64,000 bases of DNA from Ochrobactrum chromiisoli (GCF_026241335.1 NZ_JAPHAV010000001.1:186001-250000), one strand, 5' to 3'. Shown: positions 37,809 to 47,537, counted from the first letter of the stretch. Made by a program: numbers and translations. The notes: generated by a model not told the origin, from the sequence alone.

Positions 37809-38855
37809 ATGAACAAGATGATTTCCTCGACCGCAGCGCTCGCAATTGCTGCCGTATTGTCGGTTTCCGCAGCAAACGCGCGCGAACAGATTCAGGTTTC
37901 CGGTTCCTCGACCGTTTTGCCTTATGCCAAGATCGTTGCCGAAACCTTTGGTGAAACCTATCCGAACTTCAAGACGCCGGTTGTTGAATCGGGCGGCTCT
38001 GGCGCAGGCATCAAAGAATTCTGCAAGGGCGTTGGTGAAAACACCATCGATATTGCAAACGCATCGCGTCCGATGAAGGAAACGGAACTCAAGTCCTGCA
38101 TCGACGCAGGCGTCAAGGACGTTCAGGAAGTCCGTTTCGGTTATGACGGTATCGTCTTTGCAACAGATGTAAACGGCCCGGACTGGAAGCTTACCCCGGT
38201 TGACCTTTATAAGGCACTTGCTGCCAAGGTTATTGTTGACGGCAAGCTCGTAGACAATCCAAACACCAAGTGGAATCAGGTCAATGCAGACCTGCCGGAT
38301 TGGGACATTGCGGCTTATATCCCTGGCGAAAAGCATGGCACCCGTGAAGTTTTTGAAGAAAAGCTTCTTGCTGACGGCTGCAAAGAATCGGGCGCTCTTG
38401 AAGAAATCAAGAAGACCGGTCTTGATGACAAGGCCGCCGCTTCCGCCTGTATCGCTGTCCGCAAGGACGGCAGGGCTGTTGATATTGATGGCGATTACAG
38501 CGAAACGCTGGCACGTATCGGTTCCAACAAGCAGGGCGTTGGCGTTTTCGGCCTCTATTTCTTCGAAAACAATGCTGACAAGCTCAAGGTTGCCACTGTC
38601 AATGGCGTAACGCCATCGGCTGACACCGTTGCCTCGGGTGAATATCCGGTTTCGCGTCCGCTGTTCTTCTATGTGAAGAAGGCGCATCTGGGCGTCATTC
38701 CGGGCCTCAAGGAATATGTAGACTTCTTCCTGTCTGAACAGATGGTCGGCCCGGACGGCCCGCTTGCTGAATACGGTCTGGTTCCTGCGCCAGATGCAGA
38801 ACGTGAAGCACAGCGCACTGCCTTCACTGAAGGCAAGGTTCTGGCAGTTAAGTAA
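37809..38855 (+). CDS. pstS: Phosphate ABC transporter, periplasmic binding protein
   Basis: A 348-residue phosphate-binding protein. The signal peptide (residues 1-25, ending SAANA) precedes REQIQVSGSSTVLPYAKIVAE. The phosphate-contacting loops are visible as SGSSTV, SGGSGAGIKEF and ANASRPMKETEL. It delivers phosphate to the PstCAB membrane complex. The ATG at 37809 is preferred over the upstream in-frame ATG at 37779 because it gives a clean signal peptide. The promoter carries three PhoB repeats, and a hairpin follows the stop. Confidence 0.96.
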   Translation: MNKMISSTAALAIAAVLSVSAANAREQIQVSGSSTVLPYAKIVAETFGETYPNFKTPVVESGGSGAGIKEFCKGVGENTIDIANASRPMKETELKSCIDAGVKDVQEVRFGYDGIVFATDVNGPDWKLTPVDLYKALAAKVIVDGKLVDNPNTKWNQVNADLPDWDIAAYIPGEKHGTREVFEEKLLADGCKESGALEEIKKTGLDDKAAASACIAVRKDGRAVDIDGDYSETLARIGSNKQGVGVFGLYFFENNADKLKVATVNGVTPSADTVASGEYPVSRPLFFYVKKAHLGVIPGLKEYVDFFLSEQMVGPDGPLAEYGLVPAPDAEREAQRTAFTEGKVLAVK

Positions 38856-38868
38856 GCTTTGAGCTGTG

Positions 38869-38906
38869 GAACGTGGGGATCATTGGCCCCCACGTTCTTT
38901 CTCTTT
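38869..38906 (+). terminator. Hairpin between pstS and pstC
   Basis: Ten-base arms GAACGTGGGG and CCCCACGTTC with a nine-base loop and a pyrimidine-rich tail. It can act as a partial terminator that makes more pstS than pstCAB message. Confidence 0.7.
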
Positions 38907-39010
38907 GGCGCTGGTTGGGTATGACAAGCGTATTCGCGTGGAAATAAGCTGGCTGTTTTATTGTATCGGTAAGCTGTTTCTGCATTTTTTGGGGTAACCG
39001 GGGAAATTGA

Positions 39011-40504
39011 ATGTCCTTCTTTCTGGTTCTCGTCAGTGTCGTTGCAATCGGACTGATCGGATTCTTCATAGGTCGTCAGCGCGCCGTTGCAATTGACAAG
39101 GCGCAGCCTGCCAGGTCCGCAGGTGCAAATGCAGAGAAAATGCATTCCCGCCCGCTTTATCATGGCTGGTGGGTTTTCCTCGTTTCCGCGTTACCGGCAG
39201 TGCTGTTTCTGGCGGTTTGGGCGATCGGCACATCCGTTTATCTTGATCACACCGCGACAGCACAAATGCCTGCTGCCGTTGAGGACGGCTCTTATTCCGA
39301 GCGCAGTCTGCAGCTCAGCATGATCCGCAGTCTCTCCGATGGCATGCAGAAGCTGACGCCTGCTGAAATCGACAGTTTCCCGCAGACTTACAAGGAAGCG
39401 CGCGACGTGCTCGGCTCGAAGGGCGTGGCGCTTGCGACCGAAGGTCAGGACTATATGGTCCCGGTTGCTCTGTTCCTTGATAAGGCAAACAAGGTTTCCC
39501 ATACGCTTGGCAGCGCAATTGCTCTGGTTATCGCGGTTGCTGGCCTGATTTTCGGTCTTTCCGGCATCAAGCGCCGCACACGGGCGCGCAACAATGTCGA
39601 GCGCATCGTCTTGTGGGGGCTGATTGCTGCGTCCGGCATCGCAATTCTCACAACCATCGGCATCGTTTTCTCTGTGCTGTTTCAGACTGTGAGCTTCTTC
39701 CAGTCGGTTGCTCCGATGGACTTCTTCTTTGGCACCGTGTGGGACCCACGCTTTGCAGCCGCAGGTTCGGGTGGTGAAGTCGGGCAGTTCGGTCTGATCC
39801 CGCTTCTGGCCGGTACACTCTATATTGCTTTTGTTGCCATGCTGTTTGCTGTGCCGGTTGGCCTGTTCTCGGCGATCTATATGGCTGAATATGCCTCACC
39901 GCGTGTGCGTACTGTGGTCAAGCCGGTGCTAGAACTTCTGGCCGGTATCCCGACCATTGTTTATGGCTTCTTCGCTCTGATTACGGTTGGCCCGTTCCTG
40001 CGTGATCTCTCGGCGGCCATTGCGGGCGGTCAGGGCTTCATCATGGCGCAGAGTGTGCTGACCGCTGGTCTGGTCATGGGCGTGATGCTGATCCCGTTCG
40101 TGTCATCGCTTTCCGATGATATTATCACCGCGGTGCCGCGCTCGCTGCGTGATGGCTCGCTTGGCCTTGGTGCCACGCGCTCCGAGACAATCAAGCGTGT
40201 CGTTCTGCCAGCAGCGCTTCCCGGTATTGTCGGCGCCCTTTTGATGACAGCCTCGCGTGCGATCGGTGAAACCATGATCGTGGTGCTTGCAGCCGGTGTT
40301 GCCGCACGTCTCTCCGCCAATCCTTTTGAAGCCATGACGACGATCACTGTCAAAATCGTCAGTCAGCTCACGGGCGATCTTGAATTCGATTCGCCGCAGA
40401 CGCTGGTTGCCTTTGCGCTGGGTATTACCCTCTTTGTCCTGACGCTGATCATGAACATCTTTGCGCTCTACATCGTTCGCAAGTACCGGGAGCAGTACGA
40501 ATAA
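39011..40504 (+). CDS. pstC: Phosphate ABC transporter permease PstC
   Basis: A 497-residue inner-membrane permease, much longer than E. coli PstC (about 319) because of an N-terminal extension of roughly 200 residues with two or three extra membrane segments and a periplasmic domain, as usual in alphaproteobacteria. The core permease shows FSAIYMAEYASPRVRTVVKP and the ABC-coupling EAA loop DGSLGLGATRSETIKRVVLPAALPGI (about residues 381-406). It pairs with PstA, whose start codon overlaps its stop (TAATG). Confidence 0.94.
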   Translation: MSFFLVLVSVVAIGLIGFFIGRQRAVAIDKAQPARSAGANAEKMHSRPLYHGWWVFLVSALPAVLFLAVWAIGTSVYLDHTATAQMPAAVEDGSYSERSLQLSMIRSLSDGMQKLTPAEIDSFPQTYKEARDVLGSKGVALATEGQDYMVPVALFLDKANKVSHTLGSAIALVIAVAGLIFGLSGIKRRTRARNNVERIVLWGLIAASGIAILTTIGIVFSVLFQTVSFFQSVAPMDFFFGTVWDPRFAAAGSGGEVGQFGLIPLLAGTLYIAFVAMLFAVPVGLFSAIYMAEYASPRVRTVVKPVLELLAGIPTIVYGFFALITVGPFLRDLSAAIAGGQGFIMAQSVLTAGLVMGVMLIPFVSSLSDDIITAVPRSLRDGSLGLGATRSETIKRVVLPAALPGIVGALLMTASRAIGETMIVVLAAGVAARLSANPFEAMTTITVKIVSQLTGDLEFDSPQTLVAFALGITLFVLTLIMNIFALYIVRKYREQYE

Positions 40505-41820
40505 TGACCGATTCAACTCTCAATGCCGGCACTGCGGTAACAAAGCCCCAGCGCCGCGATATCGGGATCAAGCGTCGCTACGCTGCCGAACGCCGCTTCC
40601 GCCTCTATGGCATCCTCGCCATTGCGATTGGCGTGTTCTTCCTCTTCGCGCTTTTGTTCTCGGTTTTCTCGAAGGGCTATACAGCGTTTGGACAGACGAC
40701 GATTTACCTGCCCGTTAAGCTTGATGCGCAGGTTATCGATCCGGGTAACAAACTGGCAACCGATCCGAATGTGCTGATCACGGCCAATTATCCGCTTCTG
40801 GTGCGCAATGCATTGGCGGAAAAACTCGGTGTGGCATCCACAAATCGCGCAGAAATGCGCGAAGTCGGACGCTTCTTCTCCGATGGTGTCCGCGTTCAGC
40901 TTCGCCAGATGGTGATGGATAATCCGTCGCTGATTGGCACAACGCAGACCGTTCCGGTTCTGGCTGCTGCGGACATTGACTCGGCCTATAAGGGCCAGAT
41001 TGATCTCTCGGTGCCTGAGGCAAACCGCAAGGTTTCCGACCGTCAGTTTGCATGGATCAAGAAGCTGAGCGATGAAGGGATCATGAGCGAGGCTTTCAAC
41101 TGGGGCCTGTTCACCAATGGTGCGTCCAGCCGTCCGGAAACTTCGGGTCTGGGTGTTGCGCTGGTCGGTTCCTTCTACATGATGATGATCGTGCTGGTGC
41201 TCGCACTGCCCATCGGTGTGGCTGCGTCGATTTATCTCGAAGAATATGCCAAGAAGAACCGCCTGACCGACCTTATTGAAGTCAACATCAACAATCTGGC
41301 GGCTGTGCCATCGATTGTCTTCGGTCTGCTCGGTCTTGCAGTCTTCATCAACTTCTTCAATCTGCCGCGTTCGGCGTCGATTGTGGGTGGTCTGGTGCTC
41401 ACATTGATGACGCTTCCAACCATCATCATTGCAACGCGCTCAGCCCTTCGTGCCGTGCCGCCATCGATCCGCTCTGCTGCGCTTGGTCTTGGTGCATCCA
41501 AGACACAGATGGTGTTCCATCATGTGCTGCCGCTTGCCGCGCCCGGCATTTTGACCGGTACAATTATCGGCCTTGCGCAGGCACTGGGTGAAACAGCTCC
41601 GCTGCTGCTGATCGGTATGGTGGCTTTCGTTGCCAATATGCCAGCAACCCCAATGGATCCTGCAACGGCGCTGCCTGTGCAGATTTTCATGTGGGCCAAT
41701 GAAGCCGAGCGTGCCTTTGTAGAACGGACATCAGGCGCTATTATCGTCCTGCTCCTGTTCCTCGCCGTCATGAACATTGCAGCAATTATTCTGCGCCGCC
41801 GCTTCGAGCGCCGCTGGTAA
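40504..41820 (+). CDS. pstA: Phosphate ABC transporter permease PstA
   Basis: A 438-residue permease with a long N-terminal extension holding one membrane segment (about residues 35-60) and a periplasmic domain. The core permease contains [19 protein letters not shown] and the EAA coupling loop [26 protein letters not shown] (about residues 323-348). It forms the phosphate channel with PstC. The ATG overlaps the pstC stop by one base, so the two are translated together. pstB follows after 14 bp. Confidence 0.94.
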   Translation: MTDSTLNAGTAVTKPQRRDIGIKRRYAAERRFRLYGILAIAIGVFFLFALLFSVFSKGYTAFGQTTIYLPVKLDAQVIDPGNKLATDPNVLITANYPLLVRNALAEKLGVASTNRAEMREVGRFFSDGVRVQLRQMVMDNPSLIGTTQTVPVLAAADIDSAYKGQIDLSVPEANRKVSDRQFAWIKKLSDEGIMSEAFNWGLFTNGASSRPETSGLGVALVGSFYMMMIVLVLALPIGVAASIYLEEYAKKNRLTDLIEVNINNLAAVPSIVFGLLGLAVFINFFNLPRSASIVGGLVLTLMTLPTIIIATRSALRAVPPSIRSAALGLGASKTQMVFHHVLPLAAPGILTGTIIGLAQALGETAPLLLIGMVAFVANMPATPMDPATALPVQIFMWANEAERAFVERTSGAIIVLLLFLAVMNIAAIILRRRFERRW

Positions 41821-41834
41821 ACGGGAGAGAAATG

Positions 41835-42656
41835 ATGAATCTCATGACTGAACGATCTCTCGAAAAAGTCGTAGGAGAAAAAATGAACACCAACGCCCCT
41901 TCGATTAAAATGCGTGGCGACAAGGTCTGTGTGTTCTATGGCGAAAAACAGGCACTGTTCGAAGTCGATTTGGACGTGCCCGAAAAGATGGTCACTGCGC
42001 TGATCGGCCCATCGGGCTGTGGCAAGTCGACCTTCCTGCGTTCGCTCAACCGCATGAACGATACGATCGAAGGCTGCCGCATTGCTGGCAAGATCACGCT
42101 GGACAACGAGGATATTTACGATCCTAAGATCGACGTTGTTGAATTGCGCGCCCGCGTCGGCATGGTGTTCCAGAAGCCCAATCCGTTTCCGAAATCGATC
42201 TTTGAAAACGTTGCCTATGGTCCGCGTATCCATGGCCTTGCCCGCAACAAGACCGATCTCGAAGAAATCGTGGTCACAAGCCTCAAGAAGGCCAGCCTTT
42301 TTGAAGAGGTCAAAGATCGTCTGCATGATGCAGGCACTGGTCTTTCCGGTGGTCAGCAGCAGCGTCTGTGCATTGCACGCGCCATTGCTGTGAGCCCTGA
42401 AGTGATCCTGATGGACGAGCCGTGCTCGGCCCTTGATCCGATTGCAACCGCCAAGGTAGAAGAGCTGATCGACGAATTGCGCCAGAACTACACCATCGTC
42501 ATCGTGACCCATTCCATGCAGCAGGCAGCACGCGTTTCGCAGCGCACTGCCATGTTCCATCTGGGCAATCTGGTGGAAGTGGGCGACACGGATGTGATGT
42601 TCACCGCACCGACCGAAAAACGCACCCAGGACTATATCACCGGTCGTTTTGGCTAA
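41835..42656 (+). CDS. pstB: Phosphate ABC transporter ATPase PstB
   Basis: A 273-residue ABC ATPase that powers phosphate import. Walker A is GPSGCGKST, the Q loop [10 protein letters not shown], the signature [14 protein letters not shown], Walker [14 protein letters not shown] and the H loop [11 protein letters not shown]. Three starts are possible: ATG 41832, ATG 41835 ([11 protein letters not shown], as in Brucella annotations I recall) and ATG 41883, which also has a TAGGAG site. I keep 41835. It is part of pstSCAB-phoU-phoB. Confidence 0.95.
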   Translation: MNLMTERSLEKVVGEKMNTNAPSIKMRGDKVCVFYGEKQALFEVDLDVPEKMVTALIGPSGCGKSTFLRSLNRMNDTIEGCRIAGKITLDNEDIYDPKIDVVELRARVGMVFQKPNPFPKSIFENVAYGPRIHGLARNKTDLEEIVVTSLKKASLFEEVKDRLHDAGTGLSGGQQQRLCIARAIAVSPEVILMDEPCSALDPIATAKVEELIDELRQNYTIVIVTHSMQQAARVSQRTAMFHLGNLVEVGDTDVMFTAPTEKRTQDYITGRFG

Positions 42657-42725
42657 GGAATATTTCAGCAAAAGCGAGAGCCGGTTCGGTTCCGCTTCCC
42701 TGCCACCTTTACTTTGAGGTCTATT

Positions 42726-43448
42726 ATGGCGTCCCAGCACACCGTTAGCGCATATGACGAAGAACTTCAGTTCCTGACCCACAAGATTGCGGAAATGGGC
42801 GGTCATGCCGAACGCATGGTCGAGCAGTCCGTTGCAGCGATTGTCAATGCCGACAACGCGCTGGCACAGCGCGTCATTTCCGATGATCTTATTCTCGATG
42901 CCAGCGAACGCGAGATCGACGACAAGGCTGTGATGATCATTGCCAAGCGTCAGCCAATGGCGGTGGATCTGCGCGAAATCATCGGCTCAATCCGCATCTC
43001 TGCCGATCTGGAGCGCGTGGGCGATCTGGGCAAGAATATTGCTAAGCGTGTTGCCGCTGTTTCGGAATCGCGCCAGCCGGGCAAGCTTTATCGCGGCCTC
43101 GAAACCCTGGCTGAACTGGCGCTCACGCAGCTCAAAGACGTGCTTGATGCCTATGCAACGCGTTCGGTCCAGCAGATCAATATCGTGCGTGATCGCGATG
43201 ACGAAATTGACGCGATGTACACCTCGCTGTTCCGCGAATTGCTGACTTATATGATGGAAGATCCGCGCAACATTTCTGCCTGCACGCATCTTCTGTTCTG
43301 CGCCAAAAATATCGAGCGCATTGGCGATCATGCGACCAATATTGCGGAGACGGTCTATTATATCGTGACTGGCCTGCAAATGCCTGCGGAACGCCCGAAA
43401 GAAGATCTGAGCCACGGCATTGTCGTGGATGAGGCGCGTAAATCCTGA
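42726..43448 (+). CDS. phoU: Phosphate transport system regulator PhoU
   Basis: A 240-residue protein made of two repeated three-helix PhoU units. The metal-binding motifs are visible: the first unit has ISDDLILDASEREIDDKAV and IRISADLERVGDLGKNIAKR, the second has IVRDRDDEIDAMY and CAKNIERIGDHATNIAE. PhoU links the Pst transporter to the PhoR-PhoB two-component system, signalling phosphate sufficiency. ATG 42726 has GAGG 6 bases upstream. phoB follows after 120 bp. Confidence 0.96.
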   Translation: MASQHTVSAYDEELQFLTHKIAEMGGHAERMVEQSVAAIVNADNALAQRVISDDLILDASEREIDDKAVMIIAKRQPMAVDLREIIGSIRISADLERVGDLGKNIAKRVAAVSESRQPGKLYRGLETLAELALTQLKDVLDAYATRSVQQINIVRDRDDEIDAMYTSLFRELLTYMMEDPRNISACTHLLFCAKNIERIGDHATNIAETVYYIVTGLQMPAERPKEDLSHGIVVDEARKS

Positions 43449-43568
43449 AAACGTGGCTTGCCGTAGCAATGCGACGAGCCATTTCAAATATGTATGAAGG
43501 CGCGGCGGCACGCGGTCGAACGGGGGAATTGCATTTGTCGCCACGCTTAACCCGATAGGAAACTCTGC

Positions 43569-44255
43569 ATGTCACAGGCACCCAAGATTGCTGTGGTCGA
43601 AGACGAAGAAGCGCTGAGCGTGCTGTTGCGCTATAATCTCGAAGCCGAAGGCTACCACGTCGATACAATATTGCGTGGCGATGAAGCCGAGATTGCACTG
43701 CGTGAAAACGTACCGGATCTGCTTATTCTTGATTGGATGCTGCCGGGCGTATCCGGCATTGAACTGTGCCGCCGTCTGCGCCAGTGGCCAGAGACGGAGC
43801 GCCTGCCGGTCATCATGTTGACGGCGCGCGGCGAAGAAAGCGAACGCGTTCGGGGCTTGAGTGTGGGTGCCGATGATTATGTGGTGAAGCCTTTTTCGAC
43901 ACCGGAACTGCTCGCCCGCGTTAAAGCCATGCTGCGCCGCGCCAATCCAAGCGTGCTTTCGCATGTGCTGAAAGTCGGAGAGCTTGTGCTCGACCGTCAG
44001 CAGCATCGCGTCTATCGCAAGGAAAAAGAAATCCGCCTGGGGCCGACAGAGTTTCGTCTGCTCGAATATTTCATGATGTCGCCGGGCCGCGTCTTCTCGC
44101 GCAGTCAGCTGCTGGATGGTGTCTGGGGACCGGATATTTATGTCGATGACCGCACGGTGGATGTGCATGTCGGACGTCTGCGCAAGGCCATTAATCTCGG
44201 TCGCGCGCTTGATCCGATCCGCACGGTGCGCGGCGCGGGCTATTCCTTTGGATAG
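43569..44255 (+). CDS. phoB: Phosphate regulon response regulator PhoB
   Basis: A 228-residue OmpR-type response regulator. The receiver domain has the acidic pair Glu11-Asp12, the phosphoacceptor Asp55 in LILDWMLPG, and the conserved lysine in DDYVVKPFS. The winged-helix DNA-binding domain (about residues 130-226) contains LGPTEFRLLEYFM and DVHVGRLRKAI with RTVRGAGYSFG at the end. It activates the PHO-box promoter of pstS. The cognate kinase gene phoR is not in this window. A terminator follows at 44290. Confidence 0.96.
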   Translation: MSQAPKIAVVEDEEALSVLLRYNLEAEGYHVDTILRGDEAEIALRENVPDLLILDWMLPGVSGIELCRRLRQWPETERLPVIMLTARGEESERVRGLSVGADDYVVKPFSTPELLARVKAMLRRANPSVLSHVLKVGELVLDRQQHRVYRKEKEIRLGPTEFRLLEYFMMSPGRVFSRSQLLDGVWGPDIYVDDRTVDVHVGRLRKAINLGRALDPIRTVRGAGYSFG

Positions 44256-44289
44256 CCGTTCAGGCATCCTCAAATGTGTATATTGGCAT

Positions 44290-44320
44290 CTCGCTGCTTG
44301 AAAAAAGCGGCGAGATTTTT
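44290..44320 (+). terminator. Intrinsic terminator after phoB
   Basis: Arms CTCGCTGCTT and AAGCGGCGAG (one G-T pair) followed by ATTTTTG. Confidence 0.8.
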
Positions 44321-44890
44321 GTTTGGTGAGAGGCTTTCTGCCTCACCCATAACAACAGCCGATTCGGAAATTATGGTCTTCAGCAGCGCCGGAATGGCCC
44401 TTCTCACGCGATATTACAGTTTTGTCGATAAAGTTGAAGGCACTTATTTGGCGTGGTGAAAACAGCGTTTTCGACGTGCTTTTTTGGCCCAAAATTCCGA
44501 TTGCTAAAAACTTGAAAGAAAATGGGAATTGGGGCGCTGATGTGGCTTGTGTGTAACCAGATTGAATCGCGTTAAATCAATACCTTATAAGAATTGACGC
44601 GTCTCATTAAGGATTTATTAATATATTTGAAGGGTTTGCAGCAAAATTCAAGCTTATGATTCAAGTTGATTTCATCATCATCCTATTGGTGACGTGAATT
44701 TTGAAATTTGACCCTTTGCCTTTTTTTGGCCTAAAAATTCAAAAACCTTGTAGTCGATGCGTAACTGCAAAACAGTCGATTTTTGATTTTCGTTCTATTT
44801 GGCTTTGCATCATAGCCGGTTTTGCAAGCGCCTATGCGGCGCGTATGACAGGCTGGATCAGGTAAGGGGTCTAATTATGAGATTTGTCCG
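44321..44890. other. AT-rich intergenic region upstream of the SleB lipoprotein gene
   Basis: About 570 bases with no supportable gene. It contains a perfect TTAA-N7-TTAA site (44607-44621) and two GATTC sites (GANTC is the CcrM methylation target). It ends in the leader and five-codon mini-ORF of the SleB gene. Short frames within it have no ribosome site. Confidence 0.6.
44607..44621. promoter_or_regulatory. CtrA-type site TTAA-N7-TTAA
   Basis: TTAA at 44607-44610 and 44618-44621 with exactly seven bases between, about 270 bases upstream of the SleB lipoprotein gene. The flanks are AT-rich, so a chance match is possible. Confidence 0.4.
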
Positions 44891-44894
44891 TTGA
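44877..44894 (+). other. Five-codon mini-ORF overlapping the SleB start
   Basis: ATG AGA TTT GTC CGT TGA, preceded by AAGGGG 7 bases upstream. Its TGA overlaps the TTG start of the lipoprotein gene in a TTGA, an arrangement that would allow termination followed by re-initiation. Confidence 0.5.
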
Positions 44895-45841
44895 CGCGCG
44901 CTGGTAAATGGAAATGGCCTGTTGTTATCGGGTTGCTCGTAGCACCGTTTTTGGTGACGGGCTGCACGACGACAGGCGGAACAACCAAGGCCAAGACGGA
45001 AAAGACAGCGGCGACCAGCCACGTCAAGACCGTCAATGGCGTTAAGACTTTCACCTACACTGCCAGAGACCGCGAGTGCCTTGAGCGCGCGATGTTCTTT
45101 GAATCAAACCGCTCAAGCCCGGATGGTCTGATGGCTGTCGGTACAGTTGTAATGAACCGCCTTGCATCGGGCAGCTATCCCGACACAATCTGTGGCGTTG
45201 TGGGGCAGAAAAACCAGTTTGCGCCCGGTGTTTTGAGCCGCAAGATGAATTCCAAGGCAATGCCGGATGTTGAGGCCGCAGCCGATGCCGTTCTCAAGGG
45301 CAAGCGTCATCCAAAGCTGAAAAACGCGATGTTCTTCCACACGGCGGGCCTCAAGTTCCCCTATCGCAACATGCATTATGTGCTGGTTGCTGGCGGAAAC
45401 TCTTTCTATGAAAAGCGTGGCCGCGATGGTGCGTTGGAGAATCCTGTTCCGCAGATACCTTACAATTTGGCCTATGTATCAACACCACAGTCGCCTTCCA
45501 TGCCCGATGGCCCGTTCTATAACGTGACATCGCAGCAGGATGTTCCTGTTCCGCAGGCGCAGCCAACTGTTCAGGTTGCTCTGGCCGAAGCAGCTAACAG
45601 CGTTGAAGCGCGGCAGAATGATGGTTCGGGCCCACAGGCTCGTGGCAACCGGCTCGCGACCCTTCCTGTGAAGCCAGCTGAAAAGCCGGCTGTGATGCAG
45701 GTGGCAAGCTATCAGCCGACATTTGATGAAACGGCACCAAACGTTCAAAATGTGTCACTCGGATATGCGGCTGACAAAAAGCACGTCGATGCAATCGGCG
45801 CGATGCTTCTGTCGCAGGAACGCCCGGAAGCACCGCTCTAA
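44891..45841 (+). CDS. SleB-type cell wall hydrolase, lipoprotein
   Basis: A 316-residue protein with a lipoprotein signal (residues 1-25: basic start, hydrophobic PVVIGLLVAPFL, lipobox VTGC with Cys25). The hydrolase_2/SleB domain (about residues 55-180) shows RECLERAMFFESNRSSPDGLMAVGTVVMNRL with the catalytic-type glutamate, QFAPGVLS and AMFFHTAGL. The C-terminal 120 residues are proline/glutamine-rich and probably disordered. The frame has no ATG near the signal, so a TTG at 44891 is taken as start. It probably trims peptidoglycan from the periplasmic face of a membrane. Confidence 0.85.
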   Translation: MTRAGKWKWPVVIGLLVAPFLVTGCTTTGGTTKAKTEKTAATSHVKTVNGVKTFTYTARDRECLERAMFFESNRSSPDGLMAVGTVVMNRLASGSYPDTICGVVGQKNQFAPGVLSRKMNSKAMPDVEAAADAVLKGKRHPKLKNAMFFHTAGLKFPYRNMHYVLVAGGNSFYEKRGRDGALENPVPQIPYNLAYVSTPQSPSMPDGPFYNVTSQQDVPVPQAQPTVQVALAEAANSVEARQNDGSGPQARGNRLATLPVKPAEKPAVMQVASYQPTFDETAPNVQNVSLGYAADKKHVDAIGAMLLSQERPEAPL

Positions 45842-45856
45842 CAAGAGCTTGAGATG

Positions 45857-45885
45857 TAAAAAGCGCCCTTAGCGGGCGCTTTTTT
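45857..45885. terminator. Bidirectional terminator between the SleB gene and the small lipoprotein gene
   Basis: Arms AGCGCCC and GGGCGCT around TTAGC with A before and T after. Its T run reaches the stop codon of the convergent gene. Confidence 0.85.
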
Positions 45886-46150
45886 ATTTGACGGGCACTG
45901 CAACGGGAACTGGCTGATAAATTACCATCGGTCCATCGTAGAAATCAGCTCTGTTTTGCCATGCACGACTGTCTGCGCGGCGGTCGAGATCAAGCCGCAT
46001 CATACAATTTGCAAAAGCATCGGTCCTTTGTTTGAAACCATAATTGCGGCAGGTCTGTTCATCTGCTGCACGGCGCTGTTCCGGTGTCATGGTCTGACAG
46101 CCTGCAAGCAGTCCCGCCAGACCGAGGATAAGAAGCACAGTTTTCTTCAT
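45884..46150 (-). CDS. Small lipoprotein of unknown function
   Basis: An 88-residue predicted lipoprotein. MKKTVLLILGLAGLLAGC is a textbook signal with lipobox LAGC (Cys18). The mature part has QTMTPEQRRAADEQTCRNYGF and a CMMRLDLDRRADSRAWQ stretch with two more cysteines that may form a disulfide. It ends in a proline/valine tail (YQPVPVAVPVK). I do not recognise a named family. The strong signal peptide, the ATG and the shared terminator support it as real. Confidence 0.85.
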   Translation of the reverse strand: MKKTVLLILGLAGLLAGCQTMTPEQRRAADEQTCRNYGFKQRTDAFANCMMRLDLDRRADSRAWQNRADFYDGPMVIYQPVPVAVPVK

Positions 46151-46283
46151 GAAGTTGCTCTCGTAAAATCAAAAAATTATCGACCGCTATAAGAATATAG
46201 CGCAGTTGCAGGAAAAAGAGTGGTGAAATTAAGGGCTCTGATACACTGCCGCTGATTCTTTCAAACACGAGGTTTGCAGCCCT

Positions 46284-47537
46284 ATGGCAATTGACAATAA
46301 CGCTCCCGTCATCGATCCGGTAAAACTCGAACGTCTGGCCGAAGTTGCCGTGCGTGTGGGCCTGCAATTGCGCGAAGGACAGGACCTTGTCATCACGGCG
46401 CCCGTTGTTGCTCTGCCGCTGGTACGCCTGATTGCAAAACATGCCTATAAAGCAGGCGCGGGTCTTGTCACGCCGTTTTTCTCAGATGATGCAATCGCGC
46501 TGGCACGGTATGAAAATGCAAGCGATGAAAGCTTTGATCGTGCAGCCGACTGGCTCTATGAAGGCATGGCGAAAGCCTATGCCAATGGGGCGGCCCGTCT
46601 TGCCATTGCAGCCGATAATCCGATGCTGCTGTCGGCGCAGGATGCATCAAAGGTTTCGCGCGCCAATCGCGCCAATTCCAAAGCCTATCAGCCAGCACTC
46701 GAAAAGATTGCCGGTTTTGACATCAACTGGAACATCATTTCCTATCCGAACCCGGAATGGGCCAAGCTGATGTTTCCGAATGAAACGGAAAATGTTGCGA
46801 CCCGCAAGCTGGCGGATGCGATCTTTGCAGCCTCCCGCGTTGATGTCGATGACCCGGTCGGGGCATGGGCCGCACACAATGCAGCGCTGCGCACCCGCAC
46901 GCGTTTTCTGAATGCAAAGGCCTATAGTGCGCTGCATTTTCAGGGTCCGGGTACCGACCTGACGGTCGGTCTCGCCGATGGCCATGAATGGCATGGTGGC
47001 GCATCGACGGCAAAGAATGGCGTTACCTGCAATCCGAATATCCCGACCGAAGAAGTCTTTACCACGCCCCATGCGTTGCGCGTTGAAGGCCATGTATCGA
47101 GCACCAAGCCATTGTCGCATCAGGGAACATTGATCGACAATATTTCGGTGCGCTTTGAAGGCGGCCGCATTGTCGAGGCCAAGGCAAGCCGTGGCGAAGA
47201 AGTGCTCAACAAGGTGCTGGATACCGATGAAGGCGCACGTCGCCTGGGCGAAGTGGCGCTTGTTCCGCATTCCTCACCGATCTCGCAGAGCGGGCTGTTG
47301 TTCTATAACACGCTGTTTGATGAAAATGCTGCGAGCCATATCGCGCTCGGCCAGTGCTATTCGAAATGTTTTGTTGATGGCGCAAAGCTGACGCCAGAAC
47401 AGATCAAAGCGCAGGGCGGCAATTCGAGCCTCATTCACATCGACTGGATGATCGGATCTGACAAGATTGACGTTGATGGCGTCAATGCAGATGGCAGCCG
47501 CGAGCCTGTGATGCGTGGCGGCGAATGGGCTAATTAA
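46284..47537 (+). CDS. M29-family aminopeptidase
   Basis: A 417-residue metalloaminopeptidase of the thermophilic aminopeptidase (M29, AmpS/PepS) family. The N-terminal domain reads KLERLAEVAVRVGLQLREGQDLVITAPV. The metal-site blocks are GPGTDLTVGLADGHEWHGG, NIPTEEVFTTPH and FYNTLFDENAASHIALGQCYSKCF with SSLIHIDWMIGS. It probably trims N-terminal residues from peptides in the cytoplasm. It is monocistronic and ends at a terminator shared with dps. Confidence 0.94.
   Translation: MAIDNNAPVIDPVKLERLAEVAVRVGLQLREGQDLVITAPVVALPLVRLIAKHAYKAGAGLVTPFFSDDAIALARYENASDESFDRAADWLYEGMAKAYANGAARLAIAADNPMLLSAQDASKVSRANRANSKAYQPALEKIAGFDINWNIISYPNPEWAKLMFPNETENVATRKLADAIFAASRVDVDDPVGAWAAHNAALRTRTRFLNAKAYSALHFQGPGTDLTVGLADGHEWHGGASTAKNGVTCNPNIPTEEVFTTPHALRVEGHVSSTKPLSHQGTLIDNISVRFEGGRIVEAKASRGEEVLNKVLDTDEGARRLGEVALVPHSSPISQSGLLFYNTLFDENAASHIALGQCYSKCFVDGAKLTPEQIKAQGGNSSLIHIDWMIGSDKIDVDGVNADGSREPVMRGGEWAN

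Noticed and set aside
41520..42806. Minus-strand 428-codon ORF opposite pstA/pstB
   Set aside because: Antisense to conserved transporter genes in a dense operon; no ribosome site and no domain.
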